Source: Apostichopus japonicus (taxonomy: Eukaryota > Echinodermata > Holothuroidea > Aspidochirotida > Stichopodidae). From it: a DNA stretch of 64,000 nt. The notes beneath the pieces are model-generated. The model was not told the origin of the DNA. It saw only the letters and a program-made list of their open reading frames with translations, and searched no databases. This document shows, piece after piece, positions 36,414 through 47,989 of the stretch; position 1 is the first letter of the stretch, and each line of letters starts with the position of its first letter. Made by a program: the position numbers and the translations under genes. Where the stretch lies: the NCBI RefSeq assembly GCF_037975245.1, contig NC_092576.1:1004501-1068500 (forward strand), in the 5' to 3' direction.

Positions 36414-37314
36414 TATGAAAATTTGAAAATATTAAGAATCCTTAGCAGAATGGTGGTAAGAATTGCAGTAAAAATTCAGAATCTGTTCACCACAGCTCAG
36501 TCAGCATTAATGTTGGTGAGTATATATATCCACGTTGCAAGTTATGCAAGAACAAGTTCTGTGCCACACATGTCCTTCAGGAATAGCGACAACTGTATAT
36601 CTGGACTGCGTACTATGTGTAAGGAAGCGTACCAACCAAAGATGGTCATGTGACATGTTCTGCGGTATTTCTAACGTATCGTTGAGTGACCGGACTAGTG
36701 AACCTGGCAGGCAGAGTGGGTTACTGAACACACGAAACCAACGTACACGTTTAGTAGAGCAGCATATGGGACCACTTCTTTGTCCAATGTACAAGACAAA
36801 TATGCGTTTGCATGGTATTTCATGCAAAATATTAGTATCTAATCAAACTAGACCGTGCATGTTATTCGTACAGAAAAAGGACTACTTTTTAGTAAAGAAA
36901 AAATCTCAATAACGGTATATGATTTCATTTTGTAAACATCAGTTTCGCATATGAAATAACATTTAAGCCTGACATCTTCTAAATGAATGGCCATTATTAC
37001 TTCAGTGTGTTCATGTCAGGCCACAAAAGTTGGGACTTCGACTGAAATAGTGATCGGGTGTGGGGAGGGGGGAGGGTCGTTCCAAAAGTGATAGTTATTA
37101 TGCAAACGAAAAGTGCATATACCCCCATTAGGCCTATATTAAGTCGGGACGGATCATATGTCATGGAATATTATAATATTACAAGCTAGCAATTTCCGTG
37201 TAGTAAATTCGGCGGTAATTGAGAATTGAAGTTTGGTATATTTTGTCCGTCCGAATACATATTTTTGCGGTAAAGGGATGTTCGACCGCATACTATCTAC
37301 CGGGGGACAACATA
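36414..37314. other. upstream region of the NUPR1-like gene
   Basis: Probably contains its promoter, but no single element stands out. The plus-strand frame 36535-36912 has no recognisable features and overlaps an antisense one. Confidence 0.45.
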
Positions 37315-39421
37315 TACTGTGACAACTGAATTGAAACAGGCTCTGTGAAAGAGACTTGTGTTGCTAAGGAACAGCGAATCATATCGTATATTGATAACAG
37401 TACGTGAGTTCCATCTGTTGTTCGACAAAAAAACATCACTTTGCGGTAAAATATGAAACACATATACCACTTAGCTAAGTTTCAACTGCCAACTGGGCGG
37501 TCACAGCTATGCCATCATAACGTAACTCAGTGGAATCATTCTAGAAGAACAAGAGTTCAGTGCAAAAGTATAGAGCACGTCAAGTTGACACTCAGTAGTT
37601 TTATGGTTCTCTGCCTGCTCCGTATTTACATCAGTGGTCTAGCTTTCGGCTTCAAATGTCTATGTACAGCTGTTGCAAAGACACTATATGTGACTAATTT
37701 TAGCATGCTGTATTCTGCTAGAGAGTGAACGCTGTCAATTTGAAGGTATTAATTAGCACTGCCTTCAACCATAGAATTGTTACCCCCCCCCCCATCATTG
37801 ATCTTTTCTGATCGTTCTCATATGCACTTTTTCTGAATGTCCCCAGCCTTCCAATTATTTCAGACTTCGTCAAAATTCTTGGAAGATAACCAGTTGAAAC
37901 TTTTACGAAATTTGCATCAGTTACCCGCATTTGACTCTCTAGCACATTGTGGGGCGGACCTGTTACGGTGCACCGGTAACAAAGGACGATTGTTGCATAG
38001 TTCTGAATCACTGACTTATATAGGTGCAGATCCACGCCGAGGTGTATGTACCACCCTCCCAGTTTCAACCTAACACATCGGTATAAAAGTTGTTATAAAC
38101 ATGACATAGCATTTGAAATTATAATCGAATCAGCATCAGGTGCGTTAAATTATGTAGAAATTACTTGTTCTCAATGATAAAGCACCGTTCCTGTGCGAAT
38201 CAACCACTTTGGTCTCGTGATAAACAGCACATGATTTTTTTTACAACACTGTGATCATGTGAGCCTATGCCTTTCCAGACACCCATTGTTAAGTCGTAAC
38301 ACCAAATACGTGACCAAGTAGGCCTATTATTTTTGTTTTTTGACAGAATTTTACATAAAGGTCCAAACCGGATCATGTGTACAATAGTATGGTACCATAT
38401 GCCATTGGCGGCGATCATGGGAGGGGACGGGGGGGGGGGACATGTCCCCCAATATTTTAGGTGGAGGGATAGTATCTAATATCCCCCCAATATTTGGTGG
38501 CATAGTTTTTGTGTGTGGCTATACATTGAAAATAATGAGTGAGATTATGTATCCAAATCATATTTGGCGGTGGCTAAAACTTCATCCAACACATGCTGCA
38601 TGAGGTAAATGACTCTTCGTGGTCGTTTCTGTGACCGTATAGCATGTTGTCTTATCATAATATCTGTACATCTCTTGAGTATGAGTGTAAGTAGGTACAA
38701 ATATTATCCACATCGATATGGGTTCACTGGGTTTCCATTTGGCCTGTTTCCTACAAGATTTCTAACCGCAGGCGCGTAGCCAGGGGGGGGGGCGAATGGG
38801 GAGACCGCCCCCACTCGAGCATATTTTTTGTTGATGTCGAAGTTTTATAGCAGCCGTTATAAGACTTTTAATATTTATACACCAATAAATTAACTGTCTG
38901 AATTTTCGAAAATTCCCTGACCAACATTCTTCATCATACTTCCCTCTACTCGTGCAATTTTGACCGGTCTGTGAGGGGTTGGAGGGGTTTTTTCTATATT
39001 GGTTGTCCATAGATGAATTTTGTGCAACATTATGGGTATGTTTTGAAGTGAATTTATTATTCAAATTCTGAACAAATAATGGGCTTAAAACCTTGAAAAG
39101 TGGGGCTGACGGGTATTGTAGGCCGTTACGTAGTATTAGCTACAAAAGCAATGATCCACATGAGATGCAATGAGGTCGAACATGATGTGTGACTGGTGAC
39201 AATCTTGAAAAAGGTTATGAAAAAAACTATTGGGAAAAACTTGGTTCTCAGGCAAAAGTGTACATCTGGTTGGTCATTTTCAAGCCCGAGAAGTGCCATT
39301 TCCGGTGTTCTGGGGGCTATCAAAACCAGAAATTTCCTTGTACGCTGCGCGCCAACCAATGGTGGCGCTCCGCTTTGATAGTAATTCGCGTCCCCCGGGT
39401 TAGAAAATCCGGGATACGCTG

Positions 39422-39423
<2 letters not shown>

Positions 39424-39488
<65 letters not shown>
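39424..39488. repeat. TA microsatellite
   Basis: Uninterrupted TA dinucleotides for about 65 bases. The alternating YIYI open frames over it are artefacts. Confidence 0.98.
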
Positions 39489-39495
<7 letters not shown>

Positions 39496-39534
39496 ACATT
39501 GACGTACAAAACTCGTCAAACCAGTTCCAAAAGG

Positions 39535-40165
39535 GTACCATTGGTTACTGAATTCCACCCTGGTCTCCCACCACTGACTAATATTATTCAGAAGAATTTT
39601 CACCTACTTCAAGGCACCGAACGCCTGAAATCAGTTTTCCCAGAATTACCTGGCATCGCCTTTGAAAGACCCAACAACCTACGGGATATCTTAGTTCGGG
39701 CAGCCTTTCGGGATGACACCCCATTAGGGGAAAGCAAATTAACAGAAACTACAAAACCAAACCAAACGCACGTTCCAAATTCGGCACAAAATTAACTGCC
39801 TATTCAAAAATGTCATTTACCTCATCTACTGCAATATTTGTAACTTACAATACATTGGAGAGTCAAAAAACACTCTTAGAATGAGAATGACACAACATAG
39901 ATCGGCGATCAAAACAAAAAAGATCTACCAACCTGTTGCAAATCACTTCAATCTCCAAAATCATTCAATTGAGAATTTGCGTGTTATTGCCATTGACCAG
40001 AACGATTCTTGGACAGATAAATCTAGGAAAGCGAAAGAAAAGTTCTGGGAACTAAACCTAAAGACCACGGCACCATTCGGTTTAAACATCAGAAACGATT
40101 TGCCGTCCCAGATAAACCAAAACAATGCCTTTACAATTACGACGGAATCAATCGGATTAAAATAA
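39535..40165 (+). pseudogene. Penelope-like retroelement remnant: RT tail plus GIY-YIG endonuclease
   Basis: The first part (to 39795) encodes TEFHPGLPPLTNIIQKNF and FERPNNLRDILVRA, typical of the region after the reverse-transcriptase core in Penelope-like elements. It then shifts frame. From 39809 the other frame reads NVIYLIYCNICNLQYIGES, then LRMRMTQHRSAI, which is the GIY-YIG nuclease motif with its conserved Arg and His. It ends at a stop at 40165. GIY-YIG endonucleases nick the target for insertion in this class. The polymerase core is missing and the frame is broken, so the copy is dead. Confidence 0.85.
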
Positions 40166-40317
40166 TCCGACGCGGATTAAAATAATCCGAATTTCTAAAA
40201 CTTCTGCTCAATTCAGCAGAAATCAGTAAGTCGCTTTGCCTTTACAACCATGCCGACATCTTCTCTATCAAATAGTTTCAATTCCTGCTACTCCTTGTCA
40301 CTTTCGGTGATCATGCA

Positions 40318-40350
40318 CTGAAGAAGAGCTAGTTTTGCTCGAAAGCTCTG
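40318..40350 (+). ncRNA. hammerhead-like core in the Penelope-like 3' flank
   Basis: CTGAAGA, a short stem GAGC/GCTC around TAGTTTT, then GAAA. This is the layout of a hammerhead catalytic core (CUGANGA, stem II, GAAA), with one extra A before the stem. Penelope-like elements often carry hammerheads in their terminal repeats. Flanking stems I and III are not convincing. Confidence 0.35.
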
Positions 40351-40469
40351 CAAAAACCAAACATTGGCTGTTTTACTGCCAATCACTTACCTAATTTAAT
40401 TATTGTATCTCACTCGAGATCCAGCCTTTCTCTAAATGCAGCATAGTTGTTAAACAGTTTTTCCGTTAT

Positions 40470-40591
<122 letters not shown>

Positions 40592-40746
40592 ATACTAGTT
40601 GAGACTAGTGGAACATTAGTAGTTGTAACTCGGAGTTTCACGCGTTATAGCGATCGTCAGACAACCAGTTGTCTGACGATCAACATATATTCCGCTCTGT
40701 CCACTGGACATAGAGCACTCTGCGCCAAGAAAGACGCCAACCAACC

Positions 40747-40796
<50 letters not shown>

Positions 40797-42023
40797 TTTT
40801 TTAAACACGAACCACGCGAACAATTTCTGGGATGAAAGTTGCTACGCGCCTGCATCCGAACAAAATGTCCCCACCCCCAAATATTTGGAACAAATCGCCG
40901 CCCCTGCCATATGTTACCATTCTTTTATTCATTTAGTTATCTATTTATTTATTCATTCGCATTATATTGAAACTGTCTGGTTATCTCCCAATTGAATTTT
41001 GATATTATCCCCAGGCTATTGACTATTCTTTGGAACTAAGACTTGGGTTTCCTAAAAAAGTTCACTGTTGTATTTATTTTGTATTTTTCGGTCTTTCATA
41101 TAAACGGGCATAGGAAATTAACTCAGTATATATCTCAAGTTACTGTTCTTAACTTAATTTTTTGTGCGTGCCACAGCTAGAATGGTCATGTATGTTATGT
41201 TCCGTTGGTTCTTCAAACAGTGAAATATGTTAGAAACGAAAATATAGGTAAAACTGTACAGTAAAAAGATAATGAAGACCATGTAGACTTCTGTAATAAA
41301 GATTCTTTTAAATTATTCTGTTCCGACCATCTTTCTCATGGCCATACGTTTCAATTATCCTCCTGATTTTCTTGACATTACTTGTTGTAATATCTTCCTT
41401 CCTTTCAGACTGAATTTCCATTCAAATTCGAAGGCAAACTACCAAATTTGAAACAAGGTCCTTAATTATTTCAATTTTACATGTTTTGCTTCCTGTTCGT
41501 CCATTGTAGTAGCCTATATACAGCATCTTGAACAGGTGAGGCGGTCAGTGTTGTTTTCAAGTACAAATGTAATGTATACTCTTGGCCCACAGATAAATCA
41601 ATCTACATTCTTATTCATTAGCCCAAATGCAGCTGAACTTGGTTCGGAAGAAAAAAGGTCCCCCATCCCAAACAGGCTAAATAAACCTGGTATTGACTTA
41701 TGTAGGCAAGGGCAAGGCCACTTGTATCACATTTTAATATATGATCTTTCTTGTTGAAGGGTTTGATTGCGGTCACAATACCCATGCCTCAGGCGCGGTT
41801 GCAGGGATATCATTCCTTTTATTCTGTAGCCTTTAGAACACTTGATAAAAATACAAACAAAAGGATTTTTCCTGTTGGTTTTTCCCCCTCCCGCAAGGAT
41901 GGTCATAGCTAGGTCTATTGTCAAAATCAGAAGAAATCGACAGCCTCATTACGCCTACGGCGTCATGTTTTGAAATTGCCGGCCGTATCTTGACAACACC
42001 GTGAAATATCCGCATTATTCATC

Positions 42024-42348
42024 CTCCCCTTACACCCCTCCCCCATATCAATCGCAAAAAGTGCTCCCCCTGCCAAATTCCTGGCTACGTCGTTGGGATA
42101 TGTACATTGTTTCTATGGTATACAAATAAAACACTCAATGCTCATCTACGGAAGTTTAAAAGTGCCATCAACATAAGCAAAAACTTTGCCCCATAAGGTA
42201 CAAATGTTGTTGACGATTAGTACGGGGGGGGGGGGGGGGGGGGGTAAAAGGCAGCAGTAGGAATTTTCTGGCTCCAAAACCCATCCAATTGGAATTTCAG
42301 CCACTACACCCCCCCCCCCCCAATCATCAGGCCTTAGCTACGTCCCTG
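42024..42348. mobile_element. copy-A-specific segment with CAGGGACGTAGC-type end
   Basis: Absent from copy B. Its right border reads TAGCTACGTCCCTG, a hAT-like terminus in reverse, next to opposed long G (42224-42244) and C runs like those in the CAGGCGCGTAGC MITEs. GGCTACGTCG at about 42084 may be an internal or broken end. No target duplication was seen. Confidence 0.5.
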
Positions 42349-42446
42349 GACTCAGGAAAACTCATTTACTCGCTGCGCGATTCCTGGCGTCTTGTAATAT
42401 GCTCTACTTTTATCGTCAAGTTGCTCACGATTCATTTTCTGCGAAA

Positions 42447-42514
42447 AGTCCATTCACACTCCACGAATTCGTCGCGCACGTCTGTCGTGCACGACAAATC
42501 GTGAGGAAAGGACC
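42447..42514. repeat. 68-bp palindrome, copy A
   Basis: CCACGAATTCGTCGCGCACG on the left pairs with CGTGCACGACAAATCGT on the right around TCTGT. Outer AGTCC and GGACC also pair imperfectly. It directly abuts the start of the inverted-repeat element. Confidence 0.85.
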
Positions 42515-42698
42515 ACAACATATGATGATGTTACTGATGATCTTATTTTGTACGATCATGTACTAAAAACTTACGATCATGTACTAGAAATACAAGATCG
42601 TGTACTAACAATTTACGTTCATGTACCAAACAAATACGATCATGTACTAAAAGTATACGATCATGTTCTCAACATATCCGATCATGTACTACAAACGT

Positions 42699-43199
42699 CT
42701 ACAAAAGATTTGGGTCTCCAAAGGCATCTGTAAAAATAAGGCTATTCAAAACACTGGTACTACCGGTCCTACGATATGGATGCGAGACCTGGAGAAAGAA
42801 TAATGGGGATGAAAAGAAAAGCGATATTTTTCATAACAAATGCCTCAGGAGAGTACTAAGGATAAGATGGCAAGAACGAGTCAGCACAAAAGAACTGCTA
42901 AAGAGAGCAAAAATGGGACCACTAAGCATCGAAATTAAGAAAAGAAGATGGAAATTCACTGGGCATATATTGCGCCAAAACCCTAACAACGACAGCAACA
43001 TCAGCATGACTTGGGCACCAGAGGGCAGGAGTAAGAGAGGGCGACCAAAAACAACATGGCGCAGGGCAGTAGACAAAGAAAGAGAGGGGGCTGGTTGGCC
43101 ATCCTGGAATGAGGCCAGAAACGCAGCTGCCGACCCAGATAAATGGAGACGATCTGTGGAGGCCTTTTTTGCCTCTAGGCAAGAAGACAGATGATGATG
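42699..43199 (+). pseudogene. non-LTR retrotransposon ORF2 3' end, copy A
   Basis: Open from the left border to TGA at 43192-43194, about 165 residues: LFKTLVLPVLRYGCETW, FHNKCLRRVLRIRW, RRWKFTGHILRQ, KRGRPKTTWRR, DKWRRSVEA. This is the standard C-terminal tail after the reverse transcriptase in CR1/L2/RTE-like LINEs. It is a 5'-truncated insertion ending in GATGATGATG, with identical 11-mers ACTACAAACGT at 42688-42698 and 43200-43210. It landed inside the left motif array of the surrounding element. The frame is intact here but lacks the polymerase, so it is inactive. Confidence 0.92.
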
Positions 43200-43737
43200 A
43201 CTACAAACGTACGATGTACATCAAAACAAATACGATCATGTACTAATAATGTTATGTTCAAAAAAGTGGCGTCTGCATGCGCGTATGTATATTCATATGT
43301 GGCGTATGCATACGAGTATGAATATTCAGTGTAAACTCATTAAGAACCATTAGGGGCGGGACTTCGGTATCAACTTTGATATTCCTCGAGGTACAGTACT
43401 TTGTAATCAACGGGTATCATTCCACAGTATTTATTTAATGTGAGTAATAATACTGCACATAGAGTGCTACTGCTAGCTTAGCCTTAGGCTAGGCTCAAAC
43501 TCAAAGACCCATATCTCTCGTGCACAAAATAATTTCATGGCCCAGGTCACTTTATTCTCTATTTAGGTCCATTGGTGCCAACTGTGCCATATTCATCAAT
43601 CGCGCTGATCAGTACTATATATTTCTGGCAGATTCAGAGTGAGACTGAGAGAAAAGGGCTAATAATAATTAAAACTATGTAGGCTTAAATTAAGGCTGTA
43701 GTTTAGTCTTTAAGTCGCTCAAATAAAAGTATACCGA

Positions 43738-43975
43738 GCAAACACAAAAACGTTTTTAAAACGTTTCACCCTTTGTTTTGATAACGTTATTTGTGGTGTA
43801 ATAAAACTGTCACAAAACGTTTTCAGGCTATTATTTCAAAACATTTTTTTTCGTTAAAACATTAATATAACATAAATATCTCATAAAAACGTTATGCCGA
43901 CGTTTCTATAACACCACATTTAACGTTATAAAAACATATTTTAGAGGCTCTTTTAAAAATGTTATGATAACGTTT
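43738..43975. mobile_element. AACGTT-rich palindromic MITE, copy A only
   Basis: ATAACGTTATTTGTGGTGTA on the left is mirrored by ACACCACATTTAACGTTAT on the right, and AACGTTT/AAACGTT words recur throughout. It replaces an unrelated 190 bases present in copy B. Exact ends and duplication were not resolved. Confidence 0.55.
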
Positions 43976-43985
43976 CACCAGTTAC

Positions 43986-44169
43986 AGAGTGAAGTAACAT
44001 CCTTCTTCCTAATTCCCAAGGATGACCTAATGCGTTTCAAAGTTGTTACGCTTATATCGAGCATATCTGCCATTTCCTCATTAGTAAAGCCCATTTTAAC
44101 AACTCCTCTAATCGTTTTTCTGTAGCATCTTGGGAATCCGTTTCTTATAGCAAGTAGTAGTAAATTGTT
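43986..44169 (-). CDS. helix-turn-helix fragment, copy A
   Basis: On the minus strand an open stretch encodes GFTNEEMADMLDISVTTLKR, then IRSSLGIRKKDVTS. The pattern (turn Gly-Phe, EEMADML first helix, SVTTLKR recognition helix) is a clear DNA-binding helix-turn-helix of the kind found at the start of transposase and integrase-type proteins. The frame is open back to a stop without a clear initiator; a donor-like GTAACT follows. It lies between the arms of the inverted-repeat element and may be part of its transposase gene. The rest of such a protein was not found. Confidence 0.5.
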
Positions 44170-45059
44170 TTATTTAAAAATCCCGCGTAGGCTAAGTTAG
44201 GTAGGCCTATATACTTAAGTATAGGCTAGCCCTATCGTTACATGTATTATTATTTCGACGAAAGTATATATGACTACGTGCGTTGAGACTAACCTTCGTA
44301 CCACGGAGCAAAATAATAGCGACCACGTGTATTCATTCAATATAAGCACCGCCCCAATAGACACTTACATATTGATATTCATTCGCGTATTCAAACGACA
44401 ATACTGGATGTTCATACGTCACTTTTTTGGTAAATTACGCTTTTTTATCATCATCACAAGTTTTCAGTACATGATCGTATATGTTTTGATGTACATCTTA
44501 AGTTTTTAGTACATCATCGCATGCTTTGATGTACATCTTAAATTTGAGTACATAATCGTATATTTTTGGTACATGATCGTAAGTTTTTTAGTACCTGAAC
44601 GTATAAAATGAGATCATCATATGTTGTGGTCCTTTTCGCGTTCCATACTAATGTGTACTACTATGGACAACGAACTAAAACTTTCTGTTGGATAATTAGT
44701 TATTCGTGAAATTTCCTGTGATAAAGAAATCTGTTGAAACCAGAATATATGTATACAGATTTTTGTCAGTATTTTTTATTATATCATTTTCACATCCTAT
44801 CAAAAGTGAGAATAATGCAATTTCCGTAATCTCGAGCATTTGCTGCTCAACCTTGAGAAACCCTATCACTGTTAAATGCATATCTTCATGAGTGCCTCCG
44901 AACACAAGACTACAAAATTCCCATTGTTTATGAGCAAAATACCTGAAACTATTCTCTCATAATGACAATACCAGCGCCGTTGGAAACAGGAGGTCGGAGG
45001 CGATTAGGAATCGATGATTTCATAACTCTATCGACCATCACACATAACTTTGCGCTGTC

Positions 45060-45415
45060 TCCTCTAGTCAGTTTACCTACCAACTGAGTGCGGGCGCCTT
45101 TCCCGATGTATCACGTGACTCTAGTTTAAGCGTTTCATCCAAACACACAGTAAATCAACAGAGTGACGATCTTTCCGAAGGTGAAATAGTTTATCTTTGA
45201 CGCTACTCTCACATGCATGGATTTTCGAATGGCTCAAGGAAACAACGGATGATGAACTCAGCTCTCTTGTGATTGGCTGAATAGCATCGCTCGTGTCTAT
45301 GCAAATTACGGATTTTTGAGAGCATGGTAAATAAAAAACTACGAGCTAGGCACACAGAACTGATTAATTTCTGTGGCTAGTTGCCACAGAAATTAATTTC
45401 TGTGCTATAATTTGA
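45060..45415. other. copy-A-specific segment with a short hairpin
   Basis: Absent from copy B at 61768. It contains TTTCTGTGGC/GCCACAGAAA as a perfect hairpin near 45370-45395. Function unknown. Confidence 0.5.
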
Positions 45416-45667
45416 ATAACAAATAAATTTCGTTACAATATGAAGCCAGTAGCGGAGGTGGACTGTGATGTGACGTCATAAGTCTAATTGTCATATAACC
45501 AATCACACTGTTATAGTATATGCCAATCAGATAAGATGCTGGTTAGCCAATTACATCCCATGTATGTAATTATAAGTACAAATATACGCTACCGTACTAT
45601 CACTCTCCATGCTTGCTGCTACTCCTTGCGGATATACCCTACACATCATTGTTTATGGTTATTTACG

Positions 45668-45823
45668 TTACGTGAAATATATACATTCAAGAATCAAGAA
45701 TGACTCTTCCTTCATTAAATTGACGTCTTCCGGAACACATAATATGACAGTGGCTGCCACCATGTCAGCCAGAGCTCCAGCTAGAGATTTATCTAAATCA
45801 TGCGCATTAGAAACGTTTGCCAT
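45668..45823 (-). CDS. 51-residue open frame, copy A
   Basis: Minus strand, ATG to TAA: MANVSNAHDLDKSLAGALAD, VAATVILCVPEDVNLMK and EESFLILECIYFT. Composition is protein-like and a GTATAT donor-like site lies near its end, so it may be an exon. In copy B (about 62045-62198) the start codon is lost. It is not recognised; it could be a transposon exon. Confidence 0.3.
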   Translation of the reverse strand: MANVSNAHDLDKSLAGALADMVAATVILCVPEDVNLMKEESFLILECIYFT

Positions 45824-47251
45824 CTAATATAAGTCCCTCCTCCTTAACGAGGGAATTTCCAACTCCTTGAAACTGTGCATGAGCTTATCCGTGGGCCGAA
45901 GTAGGAAAAGTGATCTAAAAATGAAATTTCGTTGCAAAGTCACGGGGTCTACATGAAACCCATTATATTTTATTAGCAATATGTATTATTTTTCAAACTC
46001 AGTTGTTCCCAAGCGTCAATGTTGCACATTAATGTTTTTATGCCAAAATGGCGGCAATTCCCCCATACATTTCTGCACAAAATAGAATAGGCCATAAATA
46101 CCGTAAAATTGATCAGAAGGAGAATCTACCTTCATGTTGAGGTTCCGCCGCCTATTTTGAACATATGTGGAATGATAATTTGTTAAGTGTGGGGGGGGGG
46201 GGGTCTACTGAAAGGTCATAAAGCAATAAAAACAGAATAGAGGGCGCTGTCCATTTCAGTATATCAGAGCATTGCATACTGCTATGCGAAAAATTATAAT
46301 TAAAATTACTTCGCGATGCTTTTCTTTGTAATTACATGGAAAATCTGTCATAACCTTCTGATCATATGCCAAACATCATTCTCCCCAGCCCAAACCTATG
46401 CACTGCAATTCCCATACCTATGTTTGGTAGCTGGACATGGATATATTAAATGGTGCTTAAAATCCTACCCCTCTCCAAAATTTCAGAGATTGAAGCCCAT
46501 CTTGAATTGAAAATATTGAGGCAAAGTTAAGGGTTTGGGAATGTGTGGGGAAGGGTGAGGTGGTGAAAGGAGGGGATATGTGTAAATCTAGTTTATAAAT
46601 GAGGAAAGCATATGAGAGTGAGGCTCCAATGTAAACCATAAAGTGTTATGAAAAGAAGGCGAGAAAGGCGTGTTAGTTTCAGTTCTGAATTATATTATTA
46701 TCGCAAAAGATCTTTTTTATAATATTTTCTTTTCTTTTTACAGTTACTTTATAAGAGCCAATACCTTATGAATGGAGAAGTGTAACTAAAAACAAGCATT
46801 TAGCATATTTGGTCAACGGCATATATGAACAGTGACAGTATTCTAGTAATTGTTACACTTTTTCAAAAAGACAAGCAACATGCACTGAGTGAGTACATTA
46901 TGTGGTAAAATGATAATTATTTTTATATAATCATTCAGAGAGTCAACTGAGTTGGAGATTCCTTGGAAAACAAGATTTTCAAAGCTAACAACACTTTTGA
47001 CCGAAAGAGATTTAATAGGTGTGCCTACATGCAAGTTTGAAAATGTACTTAAATACTAAAATATACTGTAATAAAATATTATGTGTACAATCCAAGACAT
47101 CACAGGCACACACAATCACCAGTGCATAAATTTCTTTTTACCAATATTGTTAAACTGAAGTAACAATTGAAAACATTTACTATATATATCTAGTAGCTAC
47201 AGTATGTATACATTTTCATAGAACAGGACCTATGAAGTACATTGTAAATAT

Positions 47252-47424
47252 TCATGAAAATTTGCAGGAATTTAGACATAGCAACTTTCCATCATGTCGT
47301 CTCTCATGCAGAATTGCAAATTTGAAGGTCTTGAATAATATAACTACTGGAGGCAGAATGTGGCCACTGTGTAGTGTGTGGATGGATCGCAGCAGCTTTG
47401 GGGCAGGTCCTTGATTCATTGATT
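47252..47424 (-). CDS. candidate terminal exon of the 48-kb gene
   Basis: Minus strand, after CTCTGTCAACAG. The phase continues from 47990 and gives 56 residues to a TGA, including LLRSIHTLHSGHILPP and FAILHERRHDGKLLC. The acceptor tract is only moderately T-rich, so this competes with the 34.9-kb exon. Confidence 0.35.
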
Positions 47425-47989
47425 CTGTTGACAGAGCAGATGAAGATTTATTTAAAATGTATTTGTGATACACTAATGGGCTACTTTACTTCACCTCAAG
47501 TAATTATGTTGCTTTCAATTACTTCAATGTTGCATAGCTGATAGATAGTTTAAAAAGAGATATGCAACTTTACAATAAATTTCCACATTAATAAAAACAG
47601 TGCCTGATAAAGCTGAAATAAAATATGCTAACTTATGCTGCATACCATGAGTTTTGCAAAATGATTATTCTATATTAATTTTTTACTTTACAATTCAAAT
47701 TATTTCCTCCCCTCTTCCCCTCCCTTATTTACGTTTAAACAGAACATGTACCTGAATTTACATTGAAATACATTTAAGTAGCAAGACGGTATGCATGTCT
47801 GTTTTACTTACCGAACCATGTGTCGTTTTTTCAAAGATATGTTCACAAATAGAAAGGGACTACAAGCACTTATGTATGTTAAAAGAGCAACGTTTTGCAT
47901 CATTACAGTATCATAAGTTTCCATATAGGCCTATATTCCAACACGTACATAATTGCACTTTATTTGAAGGCAACAGATGGAAATCTTAC

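Larger units (their letters stand above)
42507..44636. mobile_element. inverted-repeat element with subterminal motif arrays, copy A
   Basis: Ends AAAGGACCACAACATATGAT and, inverted, ATCATATGTTGTGGTCCTTT. Inside each end is an array of about 18-bp units (TACGATCATGTACTAAAA type), at 42548-42690 on the left and, inverted, 44460-44600 on the right. Further in, GGGGCGGGACTT (43355) mirrors a matching word near 44345, so each arm is about 300 bases once a nested LINE is removed. Between the arms lies a helix-turn-helix frame on the minus strand. Flanks show no clear target duplication, so the superfamily is undetermined. Confidence 0.7.

Noticed and set aside
36535..36912. Plus-strand 125-residue frame upstream of the NUPR1-like gene
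   Set aside because: No motif, and it is overlapped by an antisense frame of similar length, as expected by chance.
37718..38068. Minus-strand 116-residue frame partly repeated at 57042-57269
   Set aside because: Nearly all differences noted between the two copies change the residue, and the ends are not conserved, which argues against a maintained protein.
39126..39603. Open frames with YIYIYI runs, also at 40450-40641
   Set aside because: They translate TA/AT microsatellites.
41536..42015. Frames around 41.5-42.0 kb and their copies at 58.2-58.8 kb as a duplicated gene
   Set aside because: Frame changes and stops differ between copies and no splice borders or motifs support coding.
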